NCBI GenBank assembly: GCA_965178125.1
Contig: OZ237740.1
Span: 62,001-126,000, forward strand
Origin: Bilabrum cf. latius
Taxonomy: Eukaryota > Bigyra: Bicosoecida > Bigyra > Bicosoecida
Direction: 5' to 3'
Length of the DNA: 64,000 bases
Shown here: in pieces, positions 36,901 through 48,700 of the stretch
Layout of the letters: every line of letters begins with the position of its first letter
How positions within the stretch are numbered: the stretch's first letter is position 1
The notes under the pieces: model-generated
What the model saw: the letters and a program-made list of their open reading frames with translations, nothing else
The model's database searches: none
What the model was told of the DNA's origin: nothing
Translations under genes and position numbers: made by a program

Positions 36901-38650
36901 TCGTGAAGTCGCACCTCTCGAGCAGCTTGAGGTCCGGCATGAGCCCGCAGGACCAGAGCACCTTCCAGTACCGCGCCTCGTCGAAGGGACGGCCCGCCAC
37001 CACGTTGTCACGGAGGGTGCCGGTCACCACCCACGGCTGCTGGGGGGAGAGCGCGGAACGGCACCGCAGGCTGGCAGACCCCGCCGTGGTGGGCAGCTCG
37101 CCCAGCAGGGTCATCAGCAGTGAGGACTTCCCGCTGCCGACGGCCCCCACCACTACGTGCAGCTGGCCCTGCCTTGCCGTGAACGAGACGTTGGACAGCG
37201 TCCATGCATGCCCAGAGGGGCTGTACCGGCCAGAATTGGAGCGGTCCTGCCCATCTCCTGCCGTCTGGGGCGTCTACCTACCACCACCGTCGTCTTCGTC
37301 GTCTTCGTCATCTTCACCGTCGTCGTCCTCGCCCCACCGCGCGAATACCCCACGGAGCTCCGCAACGATCGGAGCCGAGCCCCCCTCCCCATCATTTCCT
37401 GCCGCCCCCTCCCCCTCCCCCTCCACGTTCTCGATGGCACCAGTGGCCATGGCCTGCTTCTCGGGGAGCACCAGCACCTCCGTGAGCCTCCGCAGCGCCG
37501 TGGCTGACTCGGAGGCGAACTCGATGGCGAGCGGGATGAACTTGGCAGCCACGAGCTGCAGCAGGTTGAAGAGGCCGAGTGTGACGAGCACGCTCTGGGT
37601 GGACAAAGTTTCACCCAGGGCCGCGCTTGCGACCAGGAACGTCGCCGCGGCCACGATGGTGTTCATGCTGCCGAACAACGCCTCGTTCATGGCGCGCAAG
37701 ACGCTAGCGCTCGCGATTTTCTCGACCTCCTTGGCCCTTACCCCTGCGATCCTCCGGGCCATGGGCCCCTCCCAGGCGAACACCTTCAGCATGCGTATCC
37801 CGGCGATCACGTTCCTCGCCAGCTGTACCCTCTTGTCCTGCAGGCTGGCAGCCGAGGCGCGAAGGGACCCAAAGAGCCGGGCGAAGACCCCCTGCAGGGG
37901 GACGAGGAGAGCCAGGGCGGCCAGCCCCGCGAAGGCAGCGGCGCCCACCTGGAGGTAGAGAACAACCGCGATGGCGATGATTTCAGGGGGTCCCATCCAC
38001 AGGAATGCGACCATGGTGGCGACGCGCTGCAGCCGCTCCAGGTCCTGGGACACGATGTTCACGACCTTGCCAGAGCCGGCCCGGCGGAGTCCTGAGACAG
38101 AGGTGCGAAGGATTTTGCGCATCACGAGCGCGGTGAGCGCGTGCCTAAACTCCATGCCGTGATGCCACGCGCTCCAGAAGAATGAGTGGTGCATCATTGC
38201 AGCGCAGCCGGTCGCAAGCCCGAGAATTGCGGCGTAGACAGCGCCTTGCCAGAGTTCCTCGTCTTCGTTCTGCAAGAACTGCACGAGCCAGCCTACCGCA
38301 AGGACACCAAGAATTCGGCACCCACTATTGACGGACAGCAGCAGACTCGCAACAAAATAGGACCAGCCGAAGGTGTGGAGCAGAGCAGAGTACAAACTCG
38401 GCTACCTATTTTCTCGAGACGCAGTCTGCAGCTCTTCCTCCCAAGCAGCCCCGAGCCGCTCCGCAAGATTAGCAGCTTTATCTTCTTCACGGGTCAGCGG
38501 GAAGTCAGCAATCGCGAACCTGCCAGACATACGGAAGAATGGAGCTGCCCACACAAAGATGAGCCGGCTGCAGCAGTTAGCATCTTCAATGTAGCCACTG
38601 TGCTCTGTCGTTGCTCGAGCATCTTTGAGAATAGATGGCGACAGCATCAC
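33950..38650 (-). CDS. ABCC/MRP-type ABC transporter, full length
   Basis: An ATP-driven exporter of conjugates with two halves, each a membrane domain plus a nucleotide-binding domain; 1,566 residues from ATG 38650 to TGA 33950. The N-terminus has CSRLIFVWAAPFFRM and PSLYSALLHTFGW, as in ABCC proteins. NBD1 has Walker A GAVGSGKSS, signature LSGGQQARVSLARA and Walker B AVLLDDPLSAVD. NBD2 has GRSGAGKST, MSAGQRQLVALARA and VLILDEPSS. In-frame TAGs are at 38402, 37274, 36140 and 35039; the first lies directly before the conserved PSL of membrane domain 1, the others in linkers. The linker after NBD1 is long and acidic or Ala-rich. No extra N-terminal TMD0 is seen, so it is ABCC4-like in layout. 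Confidence 0.95.
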
Positions 38651-38852
38651 TAAAGCAAAGTACTCTGCAGTACCCTGCTAGAGCAATACAAGATGCAGTT
38701 GCACTAGGCGACGTGGAAAAATTCCGCGTTCTTTGCCGACACAACTACACGCAACAAACCATTCAAACGGAGATAAACTAGTTGGGCGCTATACAGCCGT
38801 ATCTGACGATTTTGGGCGTTTTTGTATGGTCGGGCAGTAATCTATTGTTCTT

Positions 38853-41800
38853 ATGCGGCGTTTGTAGTCGAAAACTGCCAGGGATATTCACGATGCTGAC
38901 CACGCGATGCTTCGCATCCGCGAGTCCGGTCACCAACAGCAACAGCACCGTGAACGCGGGTTCAAAGCCGATACTCAGATGCTGCAGCACGTGAACGCTG
39001 TTGGCACAGAGCTTGCACAGGAGGCGGATGATCAGCTCGCCGAAATTTGCGACTGGGTTCGCCAGCGGCAGCCACAGGTGGAGCCTGAATCTGAGCAAGC
39101 ACGAGCGCCTTTTGGAGACATAGAGCAGGTGCTCCAAGCAAACACAGAGGAATCAAGTCCGCTACCCAATAAAATATCACTGGCTCGGCAGGAGGTGCCC
39201 GAAGAAGCCCCACGAGGTGCATCTTTGAGGGGAGCTGCCCAGCTTGCGTCTCGGGCCAGGACGGCCCATGCGCGGGAGCTGGCGGCTCGGGCGGAGGCCG
39301 CCAGCCTAAGAGCAACCCTGAGAGAAAGCAAGCGAGGGTCATTGCACGAAGGGGCTAGTGCTCGCATCCGCACAGGAGCGCCGAAATAGTCGCACGCTGC
39401 GGGCCCCCGAGTGATCGAGGTGCGGCCCAGGCCCAGTGGCAGCACCATCCACCGAGAGGACCCTCGCGGGGAACAGAGGCAGTGGGGCAAGAGCAGGGCA
39501 CGTGGAACCGATGCAGGACCTGGTCATACCACTGTGTCCCTGTCCGGCATCGAGGGGCGGCGCAGCAATGCGATGCACCTGACGCATCATGGGGAGGCGG
39601 CAGATCAAGGGACAGCTCGCCAACAAGCATCTGCTCGGGACCCACCAGCAGGCAGCCCGCAGACAGGCAGCTCCGACCCCGGCGAAAGTACCCTATCGCA
39701 GCTCACAGCCACAGCTGACCCACTCGTCACGATGCTCCGCAGGCAGCTGCACAGCTGCGAGCAGGCCCTGGAGCAGGAGAGGAGACGGTCGGCCGACGAG
39801 CGGGCGAGGGGGGATACTGCCATCTCCGCGGCGCGGAGGCTGCGGCGGCTGCTCTGCGCCAGGGAACAAGACCTTCAGGAGTCCGAGCGCCGGCGGCTGT
39901 CACGGCGGCGGGACTCGTTGTTCCCTCTGGTGGAGGCCCCCGGCAGGGAACAAATCGAGGCGGCGGAGCTGCGGGCGGATGCAGCATCGGGCGGCAGGAG
40001 GGCGCTCGAGCAGGAGGTGCGGAGGCTCAGGGAACAAGCCGACGCGCTGCAAGGGAGGCTGCTGCGGCTGGGGGAGCAACAGGGCGTGGAGTAGGTTGCA
40101 ACCGGCAGGTTGGGCCCGTCGGGCGTGGAGGGTCTGGCATCGTCGCCGTATCTGCGGCAGGACAACCCGACGGCGGGCGGGAGGGACCGGCCAGTGGAGA
40201 GGGAGGCTTCGAGTGAGAGGCAGGGTGCAGGTGCAGGTGGCAGTAAGGGGAGGGTGCCCCCACGTCTGCCAGGGGATCATGACCCCGCACTGGGGACAGA
40301 GGGCAGGAGTCTCTATGCGGGTCCTTCAGTGCGGCTGGAGGAGTCGGTCGAGGCGGGGCTGCGGGCGGCCATGGATAGCATGAGAGAATTCGCAGCCGCG
40401 GGGGACGCAATCCCCAGGAAAGCGCCGCAGTGGGATACACCCCACGTGCAACACCAGAACAATGATGCATCCCATTGCGGCAGTCCTTCCCCCTCTTTCC
40501 TCGCGGCATTGTCCTCGGTCAGCGAGGCCGTGCAGTCGCAGGGCACCAGGGCTTCGAGGCTGGGCCGCAGGTGCAAGCGGCTCCAGATGGCGAATGCCAG
40601 GCTCCGGGGGGTGGTGGCCAGACAGCGGTCCCTCCTTCGGCGAGCTGAGAGGGCCTAGCTCGAGAGGGCCAGGCAGCTCTAGAGCTGCGAGGAGGGACTC
40701 AGGCTGGTAGCGGATGGTGCTGGTGTTGGTGCTGGTGCTGGTGCTGGTGCTGGTGCTGGTGCTGGTGCTGGTGCTGGTGCTGGTGCTGGTGCTGGTGCTG
40801 GTGTTGGTGTTGGTGCTGGTGCTTGTGCTGGTGCTGGTGCTGGTGCTGGTGCTGGTGCTGGTGGCTTGCTATTGGGAGAGAGTATTACCATGGGCATAGG
40901 GGATGGGGAGGTTGGTGCAGCACAGTCCAGACCCACCGGTGCATTTAGGAGAGCTGCCGGTGGTCAAAGTGGGTATCTAACGGTGGATCGCCGGGGCTTG
41001 GTATCAATCAGAGACAGCGAGGAGCAGGCCCTCCGGTGGGGGGCTCGGGCCGAGCTCGAGAGGTGCATAGCCCAGGAGGACTCCAGGCTGGCAGAGCGGA
41101 GGGCGGGCGAGGCGGAGGCGGAGACTCGGAGGATCAGCGGTGAACAGCAAGGACTGCAAAGGGCGCTGCTGAAGGCTCTGGGGGAGGCTGCCTCGGCCAG
41201 GGCCAGGGAACAATGGCAGGGGGACCAGGTAAAGATGCTGACGAGTGCGCTGCTCGAGACGTCATCCGCGGCTCAGTCGGCGGGGCAGCGGGCGCGACAG
41301 CTGGCCAGGTCCGCGCAGGATATGTCCGTTGAGCTCGAGGAGGCACTTGCCCGGGAAGACGGGCTGGAGGCGGCGCTGGAGCAGCACAGGAAGGTCTTTA
41401 AGGAACAGGTGAGAGCATGATTTGCTTGGCCGCTGCAGTGCATCCAGTCCTCACTGGGACAGGAGCTGGCCGTGTGGCTGCCGGGGCACTCGTCTGGTAC
41501 CGTTTTGCACTATCCCTCGCTTTGACCCCCCCCCCCCCCCTCCCCTCGTATTAACCCCCCTTGCATTGACCCCACCCCCCCTAGTATCTATCTCTTTCTC
41601 GCAGTCGGCTGCCTGGAAGCAGCACTTCGGCATGCTGCTTGAGGCACTCAGGCAGGCCACGGAGCGGGGCGCTGTGGCGGCAGGGAACAGGGGCGGACCA
41701 GGGAACAAGGGTGGTGCAGCAGGTGAGCCGCTGGTGGCAGGGCATAGGGGGATCGGGTCCGATGCACTGCACGGTGGCGCGGGCAGCAAAGCCGGTGCGG

Positions 41801-42987
41801 ATGAACTGGGGAAGGGGGGCTATGTCCCCGCTGCGGGGTCATTGGAGGAGCTGACTCGCATGGTGGATGCAGCCGAGGCGAAGCGATGGAGGGCAGAGGC
41901 ATGCCTGAGAGCCCTCGGGGAGTGGTGCAAGGGTGTGACGAGTGCGCTGGCGGAGGGGATGCGGACGGGTGCGGACCGGCTTAGCGAGCGAGCTGGCGAA
42001 TTAGCGCAGGCAGCCTTCAGGCTGCGCCAGTGTGATGAGTGCAACACACCACACGGCACGACACCCCTCGGTAGAACAGCCGGTGCTGGGGCTTATGCCA
42101 GCGCTGGAGTCAGCACCGAAGCAAGCGCTGGAGTCGGCGCGCGAGCCGCCGGTGGAGCCCTTGGCTAGCACCTCTCCAGATCGGTCCGGGGAACAAGCGA
42201 GAGCAGCTCGGCTTGGGCCCTCGAGGCGCTCGGGACTGCCCTGCGGACGGCCTGGCAGGTTGCAACCGCCGCGCTCAAGGCCAGAGAAGGTGTGACGAGC
42301 TCCACGTCAAGGCAAGAAGGGTCCGAGTTGTCGGCAACCCAAGCAGCCCCGAAGGCCACGTCTGGACCCGGCGCCGCGCGCCGGTTGGTTCCGCAGGCAG
42401 CAGAGGGCGACGATTCGTCCGGAATGGAGGCGTGGTGGGCCGGCCGAGCCGCTGCCCTTGGTGCCTCATTCGATCGGAGCATCGACAGGCTGCTCCCCTC
42501 CGCACTGGCTGATGCCACAGGCCGCCCCACCCTTCGCGGCCTCGCGCGGCAGGTGGCGGCGGCATAGGCGGCTCTCGAGCGGGAGGCAGGTCGCAGAAGG
42601 AAGGCGGAGCAGCTGCTCGCTCGCTGGTCGCAAGCGCGCGGCGCCTCCGCTGCGCCCGAGGTGCTGGCCTCGCAGCCGTAGTAGTCGCCCGAGGCCGGCA
42701 GTGGAGGCGACAATGGAGGAGGAACAGCAGCCAGCAAGACGATCGGCTCCGGATCCACACGGTGTGACGAGTGCAGCGCCGCGCTCACCGCTTGCGAGGG
42801 ACTCGCGGAGGCGGCGGCGGACGCGACGCGAGCCGCCGTGCGGGCCCGTCGCGGCGAAGAGATCGCCCTGGCAGAGGCCTGGCGGGAGAGGTAGCTGTGC
42901 CGCGCGCTCGCTCGAATCGCGGGGGACTAGAGCCGGGGGAAGCAGTAGCAGCAGCAGCAGACCGGCGCACCTCCGGATACAAATTGA
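38853..42987 (+). CDS. Large coiled-coil protein, two exons
   Basis: The frame starts at ATG 38853 (MRRL, then TAG), just after an in-frame TAA. It runs to 41408, crosses an intron 41409-41604 (GTGAGA..CTCGCAG, containing a C homopolymer), and continues 41605-42987 to TGA. It is rich in Glu, Arg, Ala and Gln with heptad-like stretches (ELAARAEAASLRATLRE, ALEQEVRRLREQADALQGRLLRLGEQQ), so it should form long coiled coils. It has 12 in-frame TAGs (38865, 39387, 40092, 40656, 40680, 42166, 42565, 42679, 42682, 42892, 42928, 42946), the highest count in the window, including a tandem pair and one inside a CAG run. A Gly-Ala microsatellite interrupts it. Function unknown; an upstream first exon is possible. 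Confidence 0.75.
40712..40862. repeat. GGTGCT hexamer microsatellite encoding Gly-Ala
   Basis: About 25 near-perfect GGTGCT units, in frame with the coiled-coil protein, encode alternating Gly-Ala/Val. Complete frame retention on both sides supports translation through it. Confidence 0.92.
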
Positions 42988-43141
42988 GTGGGCCAGTCAG
43001 TTCCTGCGGGTTGACCAGGCTCCGCGTTGCGCGCAGCCGCCACCCTGCCAGCGAGTGTGCTGTTGCAGGTGTGTGACGAGGGCACCACGGCAAACGCTGG
43101 AATGGGCATCTTCAGCGTATTTGTGAGTTTTATCGCCAGGT

Positions 43142-45823
43142 ATGCGGCGATTTTATTCAATTTTGGGATTGTATGCATCGATAATTGTGGTATCTGGATT
43201 CGATACCGGTCTGGAGATTCCCGAATACTGCTTCTACGGCAACAGTTCGGATGCTTCTGTGCCGCTGGTAAACCGTGGGTTGTTTTTCGGCATCCCGTGC
43301 TCCATAGCATCGCAACCAGTGGATGCATGCATTGTAGACACGGGAACAGGAAGCCTGGATGTCACACCGCCGATCTGTGCGAGGCCCGTGGCACGTCCAG
43401 AAATCAATGATACTGTTTCACCTGTTGATCCCCGTCTTGGCTGGAAACTCGATGTAGTTGCCGTGTACTCTCCATCGAACATAAGTATTTGCCAAATGAA
43501 CGAGACACATAGGCAGGAATGGGACGTAGAGGCAAGCTTCTGCAATTCGGAAGACCTGGCGCAGTCGTTCGGACCGGGGGGCTCCTCCTTGTGGCACAAC
43601 GCGACGGTACACCCCTCGCAAGGGAACGGCACGCTGTCTAATACAACCATTGAGTCGAACGTGACGTACAGTGTGCAGCCGGGTGATCGCCTGGAGGCTG
43701 GCGATTGCTCGGTCATCTTGCTCGGCGGCCGCTCGGCTGGGTTCCTCGCCGTCGCGCAACCCCTGCTGCCGGGAGGAGCTCAAGACGAAGCGTACTTTCC
43801 TCCTGGATTATCATCTCCCCAAGGAATTGCCATCGATGGGGTCAGCTGGAGGTTCTCGCCCTCCCAGGCGGCACTGGCCAACGTCACGCTGCAATGGCCG
43901 CGCCGCGCCTCCGAGCTCGCCAGCGGAACCGGCCCGCGCGGCGCCCATGCCGGCTGGCCTTTGCAATCCAATCGCTTGCAATCGGGTCAGCTCAGGGCGC
44001 GGACCCTCCTAACTGTGTCCCTGGCGCCGTTGAGTACCTCTCGGTTTCGTGCCAGCGCAATGCACGCCGGTCTTGCGGCTACCAGGGGCTGGTTTGGCCT
44101 GGGAGCGTAGCAGCCCATTGCACCCTTTAACTCTGCCATGATGGCTTATTTTCGGTCCGGGTCCATGGGCGTGCGGGCGGCGGGGGCCCTTGCACAGGCG
44201 GAGAGTCGGTTTGCGGAGTCGGTTGCAACCGGAGGGAATATGACCCTCAAAGAGGCCAGGGAACAAGGGGAGGCGTGCTCGAGGTACCAAGCCATTGCTT
44301 TGCCCATGCCTACCGGTTCCAACCTATCAGCGATAGCGTGGCGGGGCCAGAGGAGCGTTCCTCCGCTGGTATCACTTTAGGGCGCCAGGGCCGTGTTCGG
44401 TGGCCTGCCGTCCGAGTGGTCCGAGTGGCAAGCTCTGGGGGATAGTTCGGATGTCGGAACGGCGGGTGGTATCTCGTGGAGCGATCCGCTGCCGCTACCA
44501 AAGAGCTGGCGATCATCGTACCAGCTGGACTTTAGTGAGCCTTCGCTGTGCGGAGCGCCGTTGATGACAGGCCAGGAGGCGTCATACCCAGCCCTTTTGG
44601 ACTCCGGGGCTGTCTGTCTGCGCCTACCCGAAGGTTCTTTCCAGGCACTCATGCACTAGCTGCCGCTGAAGTGCCCCCCTTACGCGGGCCTTCCGGAGTC
44701 AATGTCTCAGGCACTTAGGAGTTTCCGCACTGGAACTGACCCCGAGCTGTTGCTTGGGACCGGGGACGTTCCGTAGGGCCAGGAGGTTCCACTGCGAGAA
44801 AGAATCAACGAAACGGACGCAGTGTGGTCGTCATTGTGCGAATTGGACATGGAGCTGATCCGATCTGCGAGGGAACAAAATCCGGGAAACGAGGAGGCGT
44901 CGCTTTTGCCTGACCTAAGCTTTGCGCCCAGGCCGGGGGGCAAACGAGTCAGCATGCCGCTAGATGGTCTCTTGGTGACTCGTGAGGAACTGCGGGCCGC
45001 GGTGTAGCGGTTGCAACCGCTAGCAGTGCAGCGATTGGCTGGCGGGCCCGGGGATTTCCCAGGCGCGCTGGGCAGCAGTCGCGACGCAGTTGCGGAACCG
45101 GCGCCGCGCATTTGCGTGGTGCGGGGTGCGGAGGAGGTGCACGCTCGACTGGGCACCTCCTCAGCGCAGGGTGCCGCTGTGTCGATCGGTGCCCTGCCCA
45201 TGCGTGCCCTGGGCGGGGCCGCAATGGACGCCCTCCGGTGGAGGGTCGGGTTTCCGGTTTAGGGGGCGCGTGCGGGGGCCGGGGACGAAGTGTCGGGGTG
45301 GAATGCTAGCCAGGCAGAGGTGCGCGGCGGGGCGGCGCAGGTTACGGGCCGGGCGTCTCTCGAGCGCCTGGGTCAGTGCCGGCCGCTCGCCGCGTGCGAG
45401 GAATGGGAGGTGCTCGATGTGACGATGAACAGGTGCCTGCGCTCGGACTGCTCGTCGTACATGATGCACCGCAATGCAGTGAATGGGGAGTGCGAGGTGT
45501 CAGGGGGTGCCGTCACGGGAATCGTCATTGTGCTGCTTGCGGTCATCGGCACGGACTTTTTCGCTAGGAGGTGCATGCTGCTGTCGGTGGAGGAGGCAGC
45601 TTACGGCAAGCAAAGGGGCAGGAGGTGGGAATGGTGGCCGCTGCAGTTGACCGTAGGATGCTGCGTGACGATAGCTCGCATGATGCCCTGCCTGCGGTGC
45701 TGCTGCTGCTGCCGGTGCTGCTGGTGCTGCAGGCAGTTCGACCAGGATGGGAGGGGGGCCGCTGGCGCTGGGGGTCCCGATGCAGCGGCAGCGGCAGCTG
45801 CGCATGAGTGGAGGTGGGGGTAA
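43142..45823 (+). CDS. Membrane-anchored pepsin-like aspartic protease homologue
   Basis: An 893-residue type I membrane protein: signal peptide (RRFYSILGLYASIIVVSG), an Asn-glycosylated ectodomain, one membrane span (VTGIVIVLLAVIGTDFF) and a Cys-run cytoplasmic tail ending at TAA. Two candidate catalytic Asp motifs are seen: ACIVDTGTGSLDV near residue 65 and ALLDSGAVCLRLPEGSF near residue 485. The second has the exact context of the second pepsin motif, including the upstream YQLDF strand. In-frame TAGs are at 44108, 44378, 44657, 44774, 45005 and 45260. The two Asp motifs and the membrane anchor are joined only if TAG is sense. The spacing between the Asp motifs is much larger than in pepsin, implying insertions; activity is unproven. 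Confidence 0.68.
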
Positions 45824-45962
45824 AGGTATATATTTTGAAAAATACGGTGCGTGCTATGAATTTGGTTGTCCCATCCCGTCACCTTGTGGAGCCACGAGCA
45901 GCCTGTACCTTGTTCCGGGATAGCACTGGCAGCACCCCGAGTGAGCTCAGTAAACACCAGCC

Positions 45963-47923
45963 ATGACGAGCTCTACGGCGCTCTAGGAACCGCTTCCATC
46001 GTACAGTTCTATGTTTAATAGATTAAATGATGTGCTTCACCCCTTTGGGTTTCAAACAGGTAAGGTATACGAGCATCTGGAACGATCTACGGCTCCACGC
46101 TGCTCGCTACCCTTGTTTCGTGACAATTGTGCTATCTGGTCTCTTGCTGCAGGACTCAACATGCATGTTGCTTTACCCGTGACATCATACTTCAAGTTGA
46201 CTGGAATGTAGCACATCCCCAACTCACCGGCCGCTCCGAGAAGGCCTGGACCGAAGTAAGTTGGCTGCTTGTGCCGCTAGCGCTCGTCTCTTCCGGCGCA
46301 CCTGTGCTACAGCGTACGCGCGCGTGTGTTGGTCATTCTAGTTTTGCAGTGGATTCAATTGGGCGGTAGGTGCCATCGTTCATGATGAGCACGAGAAGCA
46401 CCAGGTGAGACTGAACAGCAGAGTGCTGCTGCGGCCTCGTCCTACCTTCGTAGCCGGTACGCACATGAGTAAACTTGCGAAATGATTGTTGCTTACTGCA
46501 GATTGACACGGACCCAGATTCCCCTATTGTAGATTCGCACCGAATCGCACTCGCGGCCCGGACGGAAGCGATGCCCTTCTCCACGAAGCTCAGCTTCCAG
46601 TACAGGCGCCGCTGGGGCGGCCTTGGGGACGCCGCGCGGTTCGCACGAATTCGATTATTTGGAATGAGCAAAGCCGTCCGCGACTTCTAGACTCGCACCG
46701 CTTTCCCCGCGGTGCACGGCGCTGCCGAGGCCGCCCTCGCCACACCCAGCTGGCACGCCGAGATCAAGGCGACCGCCAACGGGATGCTGTACGGCTCCTA
46801 CATGCACCACGGGGACGAGGGTCTGGCCCGTGTGGAGGAAACTGTGGGAACCGCCGTGGATTCCCTCTCCTGGGCAGCGAAGGTATGCGGGCTGGGGGTG
46901 CTGCACCCCGCCGCCTGGATGCCTGCAGTGGGCAAGGGACTGTCCGCGGTGGGCGGCGTGCTCGGTGTGACGAGTGGCAGTGGCGGGGACGACGACGACG
47001 TGAGCACGAGCAGCTTCGACTCCCTGGGGTCGGGCGCGGCCTCGGGCCCAGGGAACAGTGGTTCCGGCTCCGAGTTGTGGAAGGGCGCCTTTGGAGTGGA
47101 CGCTCTGCGGGTGGGCGGGGAGGTCATGGTCAGCGACCTGAGCTGGTTCGGGCGGAGCAAGACGGCCGCCAAGAAGGGCTCCCTTGGGTACACGCAGTAC
47201 CCCGTGAGACGGAGGGGGCCTTCCGCCTTCCCCGGGGTGAGCTACTCGGCGGCCGTGTGCGCGGACGTGTCCAGCTGGTTCGAGGGCAGGACCCCGGCAC
47301 TGGATGAAGATGAAGATACGCTGTCTGGGGGAGCAGGTGGGAGTGGCAGCGGTGCGGTGGGCAAAGTGGGGGAAGTGAGAGCCGCCTCCCCCGGCTCTTT
47401 GTCCACCTACGAGCCGGAGGAGGAGACGTCTTTGGCCATGCTGAGCGAGGGCAGCGGCAGGGCAACCCACCTGCTCACGGCCTCTCTGGAGCAGATCAGG
47501 ATGGGCACGCCCACGGTGAAGCTCATGTACCGCCATGCACTGCACGGGGGCCAGGCAGCCCTCAGGAGCGGCGAGGCGGGTGCTCGGAGGGGAGACACGC
47601 CCGAGACGCTCTCCCAGATCGAGTGGGATTACACGACCTCCAAGCCGCTGGTCTCGGCGGGCATGTACCTCCCCTTCCGCGAGACGGGGAGCGTGATCCG
47701 CGGGTCTGTGACGTCACAGGGCGTCATCCGCGGCGAGGTGGAGCGCAGGCTCGTGCCTGGAGCTCGCGCTGCCCTCGTGTTCGACGGGGGCATCTGGCCC
47801 TCTGACAAGTTCCGGCTGCAGTGCCGCGTGAGGATCGGGGAGGGGTACGAGAGGGAGCAGCAGGAGGTGATGGCGGTGACCCCGCTGCTGCTGAAGGACG
47901 GGCCCACGGCGCTGTGGGAGTGA
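45963..47923 (+). CDS. Unrecognised three-exon protein, possibly beta-barrel
   Basis: Exons 45963-46059, 46197-46255 and 46502-47923 join with matching phases (1, 0) and end at TGA 47921. The frame starts MTSSTAL-TAG-EPLPSYSS. Exons 2 and 3 give VDWNVAHPQLTGRSEKAWTE / IDTDPDSPIVDSHRIALAAR. The C-terminal third alternates polar and hydrophobic residues in strand-length blocks (VSAGMYLPFRETGSVIRGSV..EVERRLVPGARAALVF), reminiscent of a beta-barrel outer-membrane protein of mitochondria or plastids. I cannot name a family. In-frame TAGs are at 45984 and 46688. The exon 2 acceptor (TTCAAG) is chosen by phase; the alternative at 46151 does not keep the frame. Confidence 0.62.
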
Positions 47924-48138
47924 CTCGAGTCACTCAGTAGGGATGGGCCAGGGGATGGCTTGAGGGGAGCTGGAGCACGAGCTCAGCGGGAAGTAGTGAA
48001 TTGTATTTAGAGAACTGTACAGGCAAGTAGCTGTTCCCGTGGACCAGGGCTACGGCCGGGCCAAGCTGGATGAACCACCAACGAACCTTCCACACACCCA
48101 ACCCCAGCGGGCGGAGAGCCCGAATTTTACAAAGAACC

Positions 48139-48627
48139 ATGGGAAAACGAAAGGCGAAGAAGAAGGCAGAGACAAAGAAAAAGCCTACGCTTCCATCCTC
48201 GTTCAAATGCCCGTTCTGCGGGAGCTCAGCGTCGTGCGAAGTCGAGATGTTAGGCCGGCCGCTTACCGAATTGGCTTCTGTATCAATGTTGTCCGCATTT
48301 CTTTGTCTTTCGGTCGTTGTTTATTGTATTGCTCGCAGGTAGCATAAGGCTCAGCTGGCCAAGATTGAGTGCCGTGTTTGTCAAGAGGGCTTTCAGTGCC
48401 GAATGAACCACTTGACGGAACCAATCGATGTGTTTTACGAATGGGTGGATGCTTGCGATGCAAACGCCGCGGCAGCAGCGCAAGGTGATGGTGGTGCAGC
48501 AACAGGTGGCGCCGGTGCCGGCGCTGGAGCAGGACAAGGAGTTGGTTTGGCAATAGCTCGGGCCGCTGAGGACGATGGGGGGCTTGCGGATGCCATGGGA
48601 GCGGGAGTAGACGAAAGCGGCAAATGA
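48139..48627 (+). CDS. ELOF1: Transcription elongation factor 1 homologue (Elf1 zinc ribbon)
   Basis: ELOF1 is a small zinc-ribbon protein that rides on RNA polymerase II and helps elongation and transcription-coupled repair. Exon 1 (48139-48248) and exon 2 (48339-48627) are joined by a 90-bp intron. The basic N-terminus MGKRKAKKKAETKKK is followed by FKCPFCGSSASCEVEM, then TAG at 48340, then HKAQLAKIECRVCQEGFQCRMNHLTEPIDVFYEWVDAC. Both zinc Cys pairs are present. With TAG as one residue, the spacing between the second and third zinc Cys regions equals that of the human protein. Only one acceptor keeps the frame, and it places TAG in the exon. The C-terminus has a Gly-Ala extension beyond the usual length; stop TGA. 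Confidence 0.95.
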
Positions 48628-48700
48628 CACGTTTCGCTTCACATCACTTTTTAGAATCATTGCCAGCTCACACGAATCTCAGTCTCTTTGTATGCAGCGC

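Noticed and set aside
36440-37123. Long plus-strand frames opposite the ABCC and F-box/WD genes
   Set aside because: They are antisense shadows caused by high GC; they show no family motifs and lie over conserved sequence of the opposite strand.
38635-38781. Possible first exon of the coiled-coil gene (MATASLKQ..)
   Set aside because: It overlaps the first codons of the ABCC gene on the other strand, no donor/acceptor pair with matching phase to 38853 onward was found, and a TAA lies just upstream of 38853 in the coiled-coil frame.
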